DNA of 10,919 bases from Nitrososphaerales archaeon TH526 (lineage in GTDB: Archaea; Thermoproteota; Nitrososphaeria; Nitrososphaerales; Nitrososphaeraceae): NCBI GenBank assembly GCA_014523665.1, contig JAATVR010000068.1:1-10919 (forward strand), in the 5' to 3' direction. Numbering within the stretch: position 1 is the first letter of the stretch; every line of letters starts with the position of its first letter. The notes beneath the pieces were generated by a model. The model worked only from the letters and a program-made list of their open reading frames with translations. It was not told where the DNA came from and searched no databases. The position numbers were made by a program, and so were the translations under genes. Shown here piece by piece: positions 4,997 through 10,919 of the stretch.

Positions 4997-5256
4997 CCTA
5001 TCATATTCTCAGTGTAGCTTGAATTAAATGGTCGATCGGTACTCGTAGTTAGCTTCGGATCGGATGCATTCCTCCTACTGCGAGACAGAAATTGTTACAG
5101 TCTGTACAAACAGGGAAAGTGGCCTATACCACTTACTTGATCGGCTCTGGTCGGCGTATAGCTCAGCCTGAAAAAGTCACACTCGCGTTATGACTGTGTT
5201 GCTTAAAACAGCGGCAAATCACTGAATAAAATCTCAATCTTACGAAGTGGTTGAGA
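4997..5256. other. Intergenic stretch with no convincing gene
   Basis: This gap between divergent tRNA-Phe and trm56 holds promoters at both ends and little else. A 35-codon frame (ATG 5064 to TGA 5169-5171) has no family resemblance or promoter. CTATAC (5124-5129) and GTATAG (5156-5161) form a loose inverted repeat. GGCGTATAGCTCAGCCTG (5153-5170) resembles the 5' part of a tRNA and shares the 10-mer TAGCTCAGCC with tRNA-Phe in opposite orientation, but no matching second half of a D arm follows. Confidence 0.5.
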
Positions 5257-5266
5257 AAAGTTTATG
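5257..5266 (+). promoter_or_regulatory. TATA-like box for trm56
   Basis: AAAGTTTATG lies 18-27 nt before the ATG at 5284, consistent with a leaderless mRNA. Confidence 0.45.
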
Positions 5267-5283
5267 AAGAATAATAGTAGCAG

Positions 5284-5844
5284 ATGAATAATCCAATTAG
5301 GAGATCTCGATTGAAGGTATCGGTTCTAAGAATAGGACATAGATTTGTCCGAGATGATCGTGTAACTACTCACATAGCTCTGGTCGCAAGGGCATTAGGT
5401 TGTGATCGAATTTTCATGAATGAAGTGGATAAATCAATTAGATCAACGATGGAGGAGATCATACAGAGATGGGGAGGCCGGTACTTTGACATAGAAATAT
5501 TTGAGAATTGGAAATCAATAGTTAAGCATTGGAAGAATGGAGGCGGAAAGATCGTTCATCTGACCATGTACGGGCTAAATATAGATGAAGTCATAGATGA
5601 ACTACGTAAATGTGATGAGTTGCTCGTCGTAGTGGGTGCTTCTAAGGTTCCCAGAGAGCTGTACGAGGTTTCCGACTACAATGTTGCAATAGGTAACCAG
5701 CCTCATTCTGAAATAGCAGCACTAGCAATATGCTTGGATAGAATTTTCAATGGAAAGGAGCTAACAAAGCAATTTGATGATGCAAAATTAAAAATTGTTC
5801 CTTCTCCAAATGAAAAAAGGGTATTGAACAACTCCCGAGACTAG
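5284..5844 (+). CDS. trm56: tRNA (cytidine-56-2'-O)-methyltransferase Trm56
   Basis: This SPOUT-family enzyme transfers a methyl group from S-adenosylmethionine to the 2'-hydroxyl of C56 in the tRNA T-loop. It is an archaeal enzyme that stabilises the tRNA elbow. Diagnostic blocks are LRIGHRFVRDDRVTTHIAL (residues 15-33), KIVHLTMYG (89-97), LLVVVGASKVPRELYE (113-128), and DYNVAIGNQPHSEIAALAI (131-149), the last forming the SPOUT knot that holds the cofactor. At 186 residues it matches the short form of the family. The C-terminal tail (about 165-186) is variable. Start and frame are unambiguous. Both tRNAs in the window keep C56, the target base. Confidence 0.96.
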   Translation: MNNPIRRSRLKVSVLRIGHRFVRDDRVTTHIALVARALGCDRIFMNEVDKSIRSTMEEIIQRWGGRYFDIEIFENWKSIVKHWKNGGGKIVHLTMYGLNIDEVIDELRKCDELLVVVGASKVPRELYEVSDYNVAIGNQPHSEIAALAICLDRIFNGKELTKQFDDAKLKIVPSPNEKRVLNNSRD

Positions 5845-6005
5845 TACAGTCCTTTATGGTTTATGATTGCATCAGGATCTCCTCCAATTCAAACGACACT
5901 TTCCATCCAGCTGGCTTGAGTATACATACCAAGAAATCAATAATCTAACGTTTGATGGTAACTAAAAAATGAAAAAGACCTTAGTTCCTTTGATTAACGG
6001 TTGAC

Positions 6006-6016
6006 AAATAATATAA
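6006..6016 (+). promoter_or_regulatory. TATA-like box for the PfkB-family kinase
   Basis: AAATAATATAA centred at 6011 predicts a start of transcription near 6037. A small hairpin, CCTCT (6018-6022) with AGAGG (6029-6033), lies between the box and the predicted start and could be an operator. AGGAG (6031-6035) sits five bases before TTG 6041 but would lie upstream of the predicted start. Confidence 0.4.
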
Positions 6017-6055
6017 CCCTCTCTCGAAAGAGGAGTATCATTGGAAAAGGGCATA

Positions 6056-7111
6056 ATGAACATTTCCTTAGCAATCAAGAACTATTATTCGTATATGAAT
6101 CAGATAGTTACTATGCCTGATTTCTTTTTGGATAGAATCTTGATGTTGCAATCACAAAATGAGTTTTTTCAGTCGATTGTGGACAAGGCTCGCGTAGGAG
6201 GAGGGAGTATACGTGAAATTCCAACGGTCGATCGGAAGGGTGGAAATGCTGCTAACATTGCGTATAGTATTGCAAAGCTAGGAGGCAGAGTAGCGTTTTT
6301 CACCGTAGGAGATAAGATTGCGAGATCCGTGATCGAAACCACATTTCAAGAATTCGGAGAAAACGTAGAAGTTATGATTTCTGAGGGGATACAAGGAAAA
6401 ACTACCTCGATGGAACTTTATGAAAATGCCGAGGGTGATTCTAAAGTGAATGTTATGCTAAGTGACGTTGGAGATAATGCAGACTTTGGCAAAACAAGAG
6501 TAAGCACAGAAAATCATATGAAAATATTGAATAGGGCAGACGCAGTCATCGTTGCGAATTGGGCGAGCAACCTAAAGGGAACTGAACTTATGAAATTCGT
6601 ATTTGAGAACTCGCCAAAGGGTCTGCATTTCGTCGATCCAGCTGATTTTCAACTCAGGAAGGAGGAATTTATCGAAATCCTTACTCTCTTATCAGATAAG
6701 ATAGATGTAATTAGTATCAATGAGAACGAATGCAATACACTTGGATCATCATTGGGATTTAGTACTTTATTACCTTGGGATTCATACTCAAGACAAGAGG
6801 TCAAGGACGCTGCGTTAAAGATATCTGAGAAAATTGGAATAAGTATTGACATTCATACCAAATTAGGATCGGCTTGGTCAAACGGGAAAGACAGTGAAAT
6901 AGTTCCAGCAATCAGAAGCGAGATCCGAACCCTGACTGGAGCGGGAGATGTATGGGATGCAGCTGATGTCATTGCATATCTTGCGGGTCTCGATCCTAGA
7001 GACAGGTTAATGTTCGCAAATGCCGCATCTTCACTTTATGTCCGAAATCAATCTGCAGAGTCACCTACCCTTGAAGATGTTGTTGAGTTGCTGGATAGAA
7101 TCAATATGTAG
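6056..7111 (+). CDS. PfkB/ribokinase-family kinase
   Basis: The frame opens at TTG 6041; the ATG at 6056 (351 residues, used for numbering) fits a short leader after the TATA box better, but the choice is uncertain. Family marks are GGNAANIAYSIAKLGG at 62-77 (substrate-binding signature 1), N222-E-N-E225 (the N-x-x-E metal/phosphate motif), and LTGAGDVWDAA at 293-303 with catalytic base D298 in GAGD. These enzymes phosphorylate sugars or nucleosides with ATP. The N-terminal 60 residues (MNISLAIKNYYSYMNQIV and on) replace the usual first strand with a longer, aromatic extension, which may form part of the lid or dimer interface. The substrate cannot be told from sequence. It is not adjacent to a metabolic operon. 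A T6 tract follows the stop. Confidence 0.88.
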   Translation: MNISLAIKNYYSYMNQIVTMPDFFLDRILMLQSQNEFFQSIVDKARVGGGSIREIPTVDRKGGNAANIAYSIAKLGGRVAFFTVGDKIARSVIETTFQEFGENVEVMISEGIQGKTTSMELYENAEGDSKVNVMLSDVGDNADFGKTRVSTENHMKILNRADAVIVANWASNLKGTELMKFVFENSPKGLHFVDPADFQLRKEEFIEILTLLSDKIDVISINENECNTLGSSLGFSTLLPWDSYSRQEVKDAALKISEKIGISIDIHTKLGSAWSNGKDSEIVPAIRSEIRTLTGAGDVWDAADVIAYLAGLDPRDRLMFANAASSLYVRNQSAESPTLEDVVELLDRINM

Positions 7112-7114
7112 ACC

Positions 7115-7120
7115 TTTTTT
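7115..7120 (+). terminator. T6 tract after the PfkB-family gene
   Basis: Six T residues begin 4 nt beyond the stop codon, in keeping with U-tract termination by archaeal RNA polymerase. Confidence 0.35.
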
Positions 7121-7155
7121 GCAACCTATTTGGACAGTGACCTATTACTCGAGAG

Positions 7156-7183
7156 TCAAAAAGAAATTCAAAAAGAAATTCAA
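7156..7183. repeat. Short tandem repeat, 12-nt unit
   Basis: TCAAAAAGAAAT occurs twice without spacing and is followed by TCAA, the start of a third copy. It lies in the intergenic region before the winged-helix-like gene. It is probably replication slippage in A-rich sequence. Confidence 0.7.
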
Positions 7184-7230
7184 CAGATTTTCTACAGACG
7201 ATTGGAGAGGATCCACCTATACAGATTCGG

Positions 7231-7239
7231 TTATATAAG
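7231..7239 (+). promoter_or_regulatory. TATA box for the winged-helix-like gene
   Basis: TTATATAAG lies 23-31 nt before the ATG at 7262. It is the best TATA match in the window and predicts a leaderless transcript. Confidence 0.6.
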
Positions 7240-7261
7240 TATCAATTTATTTAGCTAGTTA

Positions 7262-7582
7262 ATGACTCCTCCGCCTATCGATGCAGCAGAATTCGAAGCG
7301 CATAAAGACCTAAACCGAATCGTAGTAGATTTCCTGTGTCGAAATAGCGATAAGGCGTACTCGGTAAGAGAAATAGCAGAGTCTACAGGCATTAAAGAAG
7401 AAGATATTAATTATCTAATGCTCAAACTGTCCTTTCAAGACGTAATAAACAATTTATCCGGCATTATTGTGCATAGAAAGGTTAGTAGGATTGGTAACCT
7501 CCGCTCGATAAGGATAGAAGATGTCACAATTGACGGAACGATATACTATAGATGTGTAAGATTGGATGTTAAAAAATCATAG
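7262..7582 (+). CDS. Small winged-helix-like protein of unknown function
   Basis: This 106-residue protein has an HTH-like core at about residues 16-60: AHKDLNRIVVDFLCRNSD as helix 1, SVREIAESTGIKEEDINYLMLKL as the helix-turn-helix, then DVINNLSGIIVHRKVSRIG, which could form the wing. A beta-rich tail follows (SIRIEDVTIDGTIYYRCVRLD). This arrangement fits a small transcriptional regulator or a winged-helix protein-interaction domain. I do not recognise a named family. It stands alone with its own promoter, 100 nt upstream of truD on the same strand. Coding is well supported by the promoter, start and protein character. Confidence 0.7.
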   Translation: MTPPPIDAAEFEAHKDLNRIVVDFLCRNSDKAYSVREIAESTGIKEEDINYLMLKLSFQDVINNLSGIIVHRKVSRIGNLRSIRIEDVTIDGTIYYRCVRLDVKKS

Positions 7583-7688
7583 TTACCAAATTGGTCTGCC
7601 GTCAGGTGATTTGTCAAAAGTTCTTCCCAATTAATAGTGCTAAGGGCTTTAGATATCTTATCTTAAGTGAGGATGCTGTATTTTGGAA

Positions 7689-8942
7689 ATGACTGTTCCT
7701 TTGATTGATCAGCAAGCTGGTATTAAGCACTATTGTACTACGTTTAGTGGTATAGGTGGAAAGATCAAACAAAATCCAGAGGATTTTCAAGTGAGAGAGA
7801 TCTTAAATGAACAATACCTTGAAAATGTGGCAAAGAATTCAAACTCTATCCACCGCTTTCCTGTTTTTATACTAAAGAAGCATAATATCGATTCCAACCA
7901 TGCGATCATCGAAATACGTAACCAACTTAGGCTGGAACTGAGAGTCCTTGGTATCAAAGATGCCAAGGCGAGCACGATGCAATACGCCACCACAACTCAC
8001 ATAGCAAGAAATCTACCCACAAGGACCAAGACCCACCACACTGAAATCTGTCTTATAGGATACGGCGGTACCCTACTTTCAAAATCAGATCTTTGGGGAA
8101 ATCAATTTTCTATTCTAATAGTCGAAACTCAACATGCAGATTTGACCGATTTTTTGCCTGAAATAGATAAAATAGCTAATTTCTACGGGCTTCAGAGGTT
8201 TGGAAGTGAAAGAATGGTAACCCATACCGTTGGAAGGGAAATACTTAAGGGAAATTTTAGGCGAGCATCTGAATTGCTCCTGACTGAGACTACCAAATAT
8301 GACACTGCATACAGCAGGGAGATCAGAGAACAGTTGTCTGACCCAGGTAACTACAACAAACTCATGGGTGTATTGCCTAAGGGTATGGATATTGAAAGAG
8401 AAATTGTACGATCGTTACTCAATAAGAGAGACTATGTTCGTGCGATAAGAGCTATCCCCATCGGAATTCGACGATTGTACGTGCAGGCATATCAAGCCTA
8501 TATATTCAACCTTTGTATAAGTGAATCTCTTTCTTGCGGTGAGGACATAACGAAATGTAGGGATGGTGACTTGTGTTTTGAGATCGAAGGTAAAGATGTA
8601 CTTGGAAAGATCAGGAAACTAAACCCCAGTGTTGATACCTCTTCTAAAGTGCTTCCCGCGTTACGACTTGTAGGATATTCGTTTCAAGCCGGAAAAGGAA
8701 GATTCGAATCCACTTCACAAGAAATACTCAAAGAGGAAGGCCTGACCCCAAAAGATTTCTATATTCGGGATATGCAAGAGCTTAGCGCCAAGGGTGGATT
8801 CAGACAATCGGTTCTTTGGTGTAAGGAATTTATTCATTCAGGCTCTCTACATGTCAGTTTCAAACTACCTAAGGGCTCTTATGCCACTACTCTCTTACGA
8901 GAAATCATGAAACCGAACTCTCCGATCGAATCTGGTTTCTAA
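7689..8942 (+). CDS. truD: tRNA pseudouridine synthase D (TruD)
   Basis: TruD isomerises U13 in the D-loop of tRNA to pseudouridine; archaeal members can also act at other positions. I use the ATG at 7689 (417 residues); an in-frame TTG lies at 7683. Key blocks are KIKQNPEDFQVREI at 25-38, LGIKDAKASTMQYAT at 87-101 with the catalytic aspartate D91 in G-x-K-D, GNQFSI at 137-142 (strand after the catalytic block), and NFYGLQRFGSER at 164-175. The TRUD insertion domain follows, then RRLYVQAYQAYIFN in the C-terminal part and the final basic segment. Length is typical for archaeal TruD. TTATCTTAAG lies 22-31 nt upstream of the ATG as a possible TATA box. Confidence 0.95.
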   Translation: MTVPLIDQQAGIKHYCTTFSGIGGKIKQNPEDFQVREILNEQYLENVAKNSNSIHRFPVFILKKHNIDSNHAIIEIRNQLRLELRVLGIKDAKASTMQYATTTHIARNLPTRTKTHHTEICLIGYGGTLLSKSDLWGNQFSILIVETQHADLTDFLPEIDKIANFYGLQRFGSERMVTHTVGREILKGNFRRASELLLTETTKYDTAYSREIREQLSDPGNYNKLMGVLPKGMDIEREIVRSLLNKRDYVRAIRAIPIGIRRLYVQAYQAYIFNLCISESLSCGEDITKCRDGDLCFEIEGKDVLGKIRKLNPSVDTSSKVLPALRLVGYSFQAGKGRFESTSQEILKEEGLTPKDFYIRDMQELSAKGGFRQSVLWCKEFIHSGSLHVSFKLPKGSYATTLLREIMKPNSPIESGF

Positions 8943-9036
8943 GCTCAGCTGGAATGAAAATTAGTGCCTACAGCTCTAACCACAAGACAAGGGATAGAGT
9001 ACGCTACCCTTCATCGAAGACTATACGCGCTAATGC

Positions 9037-9522
9037 CTAATTGGTTCTAACCAATTTTACTATTCTTATCATGATGTTAATAGTGATGGCTGATAGCATC
9101 CAGGACAGCATAGTACTTAGAATAGCTGTCTGATACGGAGATATTATAGCTAGCTGGAGAAGCTGGTAAAGGATCAGAATTTTGGATGTTGAATAAATTA
9201 TTTCAGAAACCGAAAAAGTAGCTATAAGTTTCTTTATGTCGCTCCTTAACTTATGGGAATCTCTCTTCTTCGTAACCGGATCGAGATACCTGTTCCTATT
9301 GTCCATATAGAAAAGTACTCCGAATATTGGAAAGAATACACTGTACTCCGTCGCAATTGAGACAAAGGAATTTACGAGATTACTTCCGCCTGATTGTGAG
9401 TACAGCTGGGTAATTAGACTGCCAACCAAGAGGGAGGAGATACCTGCAATTATAAGGTTTTTGTTGAAATACAAAACTTCTTTATATCTTAAGTAAAGGT
9501 CGTAGATGCGCTGATTACTCAT
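9037..9522 (-). CDS. Four-helix membrane protein of unknown function
   Basis: From ATG 9522 the product has 161 residues. Hydrophobic segments are at about 22-40 (NLIIAGISSLLVGSLITQL), 52-72 (SIATEYSVFFPIFGVLFYM), 102-124 and 128-150, with a charged loop between the second and third (DNRNRYLDPVTKKRDSHK). Both termini are probably cytoplasmic. The frame also opens at TTG 9558, but the TATA-like box at 9558-9568 predicts transcription start near 9537, downstream of that TTG. The ATG is then reached after a leader of about 15 nt containing AAGGAAC. I recognise no family. The stop lies inside an 18-nt palindrome. Confidence 0.72.
   Translation of the reverse strand: MSNQRIYDLYLRYKEVLYFNKNLIIAGISSLLVGSLITQLYSQSGGSNLVNSFVSIATEYSVFFPIFGVLFYMDNRNRYLDPVTKKRDSHKLRSDIKKLIATFSVSEIIYSTSKILILYQLLQLAIISPYQTAILSTMLSWMLSAITINIMIRIVKLVRTN
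9039..9056. repeat. Palindrome at the 3' end of the membrane-protein gene
   Basis: AATTGGTT (9039-9046) and AACCAATT (9049-9056) are perfect reverse complements around two bases. It overlaps the last codons and the stop of the leftward gene. It may be a 3'-end hairpin or a chance palindrome. Confidence 0.5.
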
Positions 9523-9557
9523 TGTTTGTTCCTTAACTAAGTTCTCTAGCCTTTTCA

Positions 9558-9568
9558 ATTATATATTC
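9558..9568 (-). promoter_or_regulatory. TATA-like box for the four-helix membrane protein
   Basis: GAATATATAAT on the minus strand is centred at 9563, about 41 nt before the ATG at 9522. It decides the start codon in favour of that ATG over the upstream TTG. Confidence 0.5.
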
Positions 9569-10026
9569 TATTCGTGTTAAACCTGTATCAAATGAACTCG
9601 GATATTTCAGAATCTTCTAATTGTGACAAATTCACTTGAAAAAATCTCTAGAGGAAAAGATGCTTATCACATCCCGAATTTGAGAAAGCAATGTAGTCTG
9701 CAAAAAAATACACAATTTTTGAGATAAAAATTGACTAGCCTTACATGAAAACCAACAGTCTTTATTTATTCATTGGGCTCAAAATAAGAATGCGAGTCCT
9801 GAGTTAGGAGAGATCCTTAGTTACCAGCTTTGAGGTTATAGAAATCGTCTTGCGAGTTCAGCGAAGCTTATTTTGCAAGCAATGTTAGGGTCTGTCAAAT
9901 TAATTAATCAGGCATTAGATTCGTATTTAACGTATCATGTGTTACCGAAAATTAAAGAAGTGATAGGCATAATTTGCGCGATTAACAAGTCCTAGATTTC
10001 ACAACAAAGGAAATGAAGAGACATGC
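9569..10026. other. AT-rich intergenic stretch without a convincing gene
   Basis: Nothing of normal gene length is present on either strand. A perfect 8-bp hairpin lies at 9713-9733 (CAATTTTT and AAAAATTG, 5-nt loop). A plus-strand TATA-like TTTATTTATT at 9761-9770 predicts a transcript starting near 9791 with no sizeable ORF in reach, so an unannotated RNA is possible. A 37-codon frame runs from ATG 9882 to TAG 9995, giving an amphipathic peptide that starts MLGSVKLINQALDSYL. It has no promoter in the usual place and could be chance. Confidence 0.5.
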
Positions 10027-10919
10027 CTACTTTATCTTGTCAAATTTCTTCATAACGTAAGGCAAATTATCGATAAGATCAGTTGCGAGGAGATGCAAGC
10101 CTAGCGTTTTGGAGGCTTGCAATGCGGCTAAGCCATTTAAGTAAACGCCCATGATAGAGGCAAGAAAAGGATCCAATTTGGTGAGAAGACCTGCTACCAG
10201 TCCTGACAGAACATCTCCAGTCCCTCCCACAGTCATCGCAGGGGTGCTACGTTTGATCACTGATACATTTCCGCCAATTCCGCTCGCTATTACATTATAT
10301 TCACCCTTCAATACTATCGTAATGCCGTATTTTTCTGCCATTTCAACCACAATCGATATTAATTTTTTGAGGCTTACATTCGTATGAACTAAAGACTGGA
10401 TAGAGCTTTCCATCGAGAACATGCGCGTGAATTCTCCAAGATGAGGGGTGATTATTGAGTTGGTTCCTGATACATGTTTTAAAACATCTGGGATCAACGC
10501 AGAGGCATCAAGGAGGAGTTTGGTTTGCATACCTCTAAGCTCATTTATCAAATAAGTCAAGGCCTTGTTGCGGGCGATGTTTAATCCCATTCCTATGGCA
10601 GCAGCATCTGGTTTTTTTGGAAGGACATGAAGAAGATCTCTAACGGAAGTAATATCCAATGAATCATGTGAGAAGGGAAGGACAATAATGTTCGGAGAGA
10701 ATGACCTTAGAGCTAAAACGTTTCGTTGTGGAACCCCCGTATAAACAAGGTCGACCCCTGATCTGAGACCGGCCATCGAACTCAGTAACGGAGCACCATG
10801 GTATATGTTACTTGCCCCAACCACAAGCATAATCCCATTTTCGCCTTTTCGTGAAGATTCGGATCTGGGCACCATTGTTTGGCTAACAAGCCGGTCACTT
10901 ACGATAACTCTCTTTGGCA
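10027..10919 (-). CDS. nnrD: ADP/ATP-dependent NAD(P)H-hydrate dehydratase (NnrD), 5' end outside window
   Basis: The enzyme repairs damaged (hydrated) NADH and NADPH. It has the ribokinase-like fold of the YjeF C-terminal/CARKD family. The frame stays open to the window edge, through residues that fit the family N-terminus (RVIVSDRLVSQTMVPRSESSRKGENG). The internal ATG at 10875 is therefore not the likely start and the gene is truncated by the window. Motifs in order are RKGENGIMLVVGAS (K-G-x-x-G, substrate loop), GMGL, LLLDASAL, SIITPHLGEFTRM, TIVLKGEYNVI, and MTVGGTGDVLSGLVAGL with the catalytic aspartate in GGTGD. ATDLIDNLPYVM closes the protein. No NnrE epimerase domain is seen in the visible part; whether one is fused upstream cannot be judged here. 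Confidence 0.93.
   Translation of the reverse strand, partial: PKRVIVSDRLVSQTMVPRSESSRKGENGIMLVVGASNIYHGAPLLSSMAGLRSGVDLVYTGVPQRNVLALRSFSPNIIVLPFSHDSLDITSVRDLLHVLPKKPDAAAIGMGLNIARNKALTYLINELRGMQTKLLLDASALIPDVLKHVSGTNSIITPHLGEFTRMFSMESSIQSLVHTNVSLKKLISIVVEMAEKYGITIVLKGEYNVIASGIGGNVSVIKRSTPAMTVGGTGDVLSGLVAGLLTKLDPFLASIMGVYLNGLAALQASKTLGLHLLATDLIDNLPYVMKKFDKIK

Noticed and set aside
4869..5283. Integrated element using tRNA-Phe as attachment site
   Set aside because: No integrase gene is present, there is no direct repeat of the tRNA 3' end in the window, and the flanking genes are core archaeal genes.
7156..7183. CRISPR or functional iteron from the 12-nt tandem repeat
   Set aside because: There are only two full copies with no spacers in A-rich sequence, which slippage explains better.
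7020..7238. Rightward frame of 72 codons across the end of the kinase gene
   Set aside because: It overlaps the kinase C-terminus out of frame and then runs through the tandem repeat and TATA region.
10151..10387. Rightward frame of 78 codons inside nnrD
   Set aside because: It is antisense to the conserved GGTGD-containing part of NnrD.

Overview
This window reads as the chromosome of a mesophilic archaeon, most likely an ammonia-oxidising thaumarchaeon (class Nitrososphaeria). The evidence is a TFIIB-type initiation factor (TFB), the archaea-specific tRNA methyltransferase Trm56, an archaeal-type TruD, a tRNA-Phe interrupted by a short intron with a bulge-helix-bulge fold, a standalone Lrp/AsnC effector domain, and TATA-like boxes 20-35 nt upstream of most start codons. 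The lineage call is inference from gene content; no marker that settles the genus is present.

Layout. Positions 1-1000 hold the 3' end of a possible PH-like protein, a doubtful 45-codon ORF, and a Rieske [2Fe-2S] ferredoxin followed by two strong hairpins. Positions 1200-1470 hold tRNA-Gly(CCC) and a candidate terminator for the leftward tfb gene (1603-2508). Divergent from tfb is a Cas4-like protein that keeps the iron-sulfur cysteines but lacks the nuclease E-x-K motif. It abuts, stop codon to stop codon, a leftward membrane-anchored LEA14/WHy-type protein. A standalone AsnC-type domain (4163-4417) abuts a leftward pair in the same way: a 52-codon zinc-ribbon protein (4642-4800) and a two-helix membrane protein (4418-4630). 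Upstream of that pair, on the same strand, is the intron-containing tRNA-Phe(GAA).

The right half has rightward genes for Trm56, a PfkB-family kinase, a small winged-helix-like protein and TruD, each with its own apparent promoter. These are followed by two leftward genes, a four-helix membrane protein of unknown function and the truncated NAD(P)H-hydrate dehydratase NnrD, separated by about 500 nt of AT-rich sequence without a convincing gene.

Taken together this is mostly core archaeal housekeeping: tRNA genes and tRNA modification (Trm56, TruD), basal transcription (TFB), and metabolite repair (NnrD). Small lineage-type proteins of unknown role are interspersed. I see no mobile element, CRISPR array, rRNA or multi-gene defence system. 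The points most worth a second look are the degenerate Cas4-like protein, the noncanonical tRNA-Phe intron, the small zinc-ribbon/membrane pair, and the tandem hairpins after the Rieske gene.
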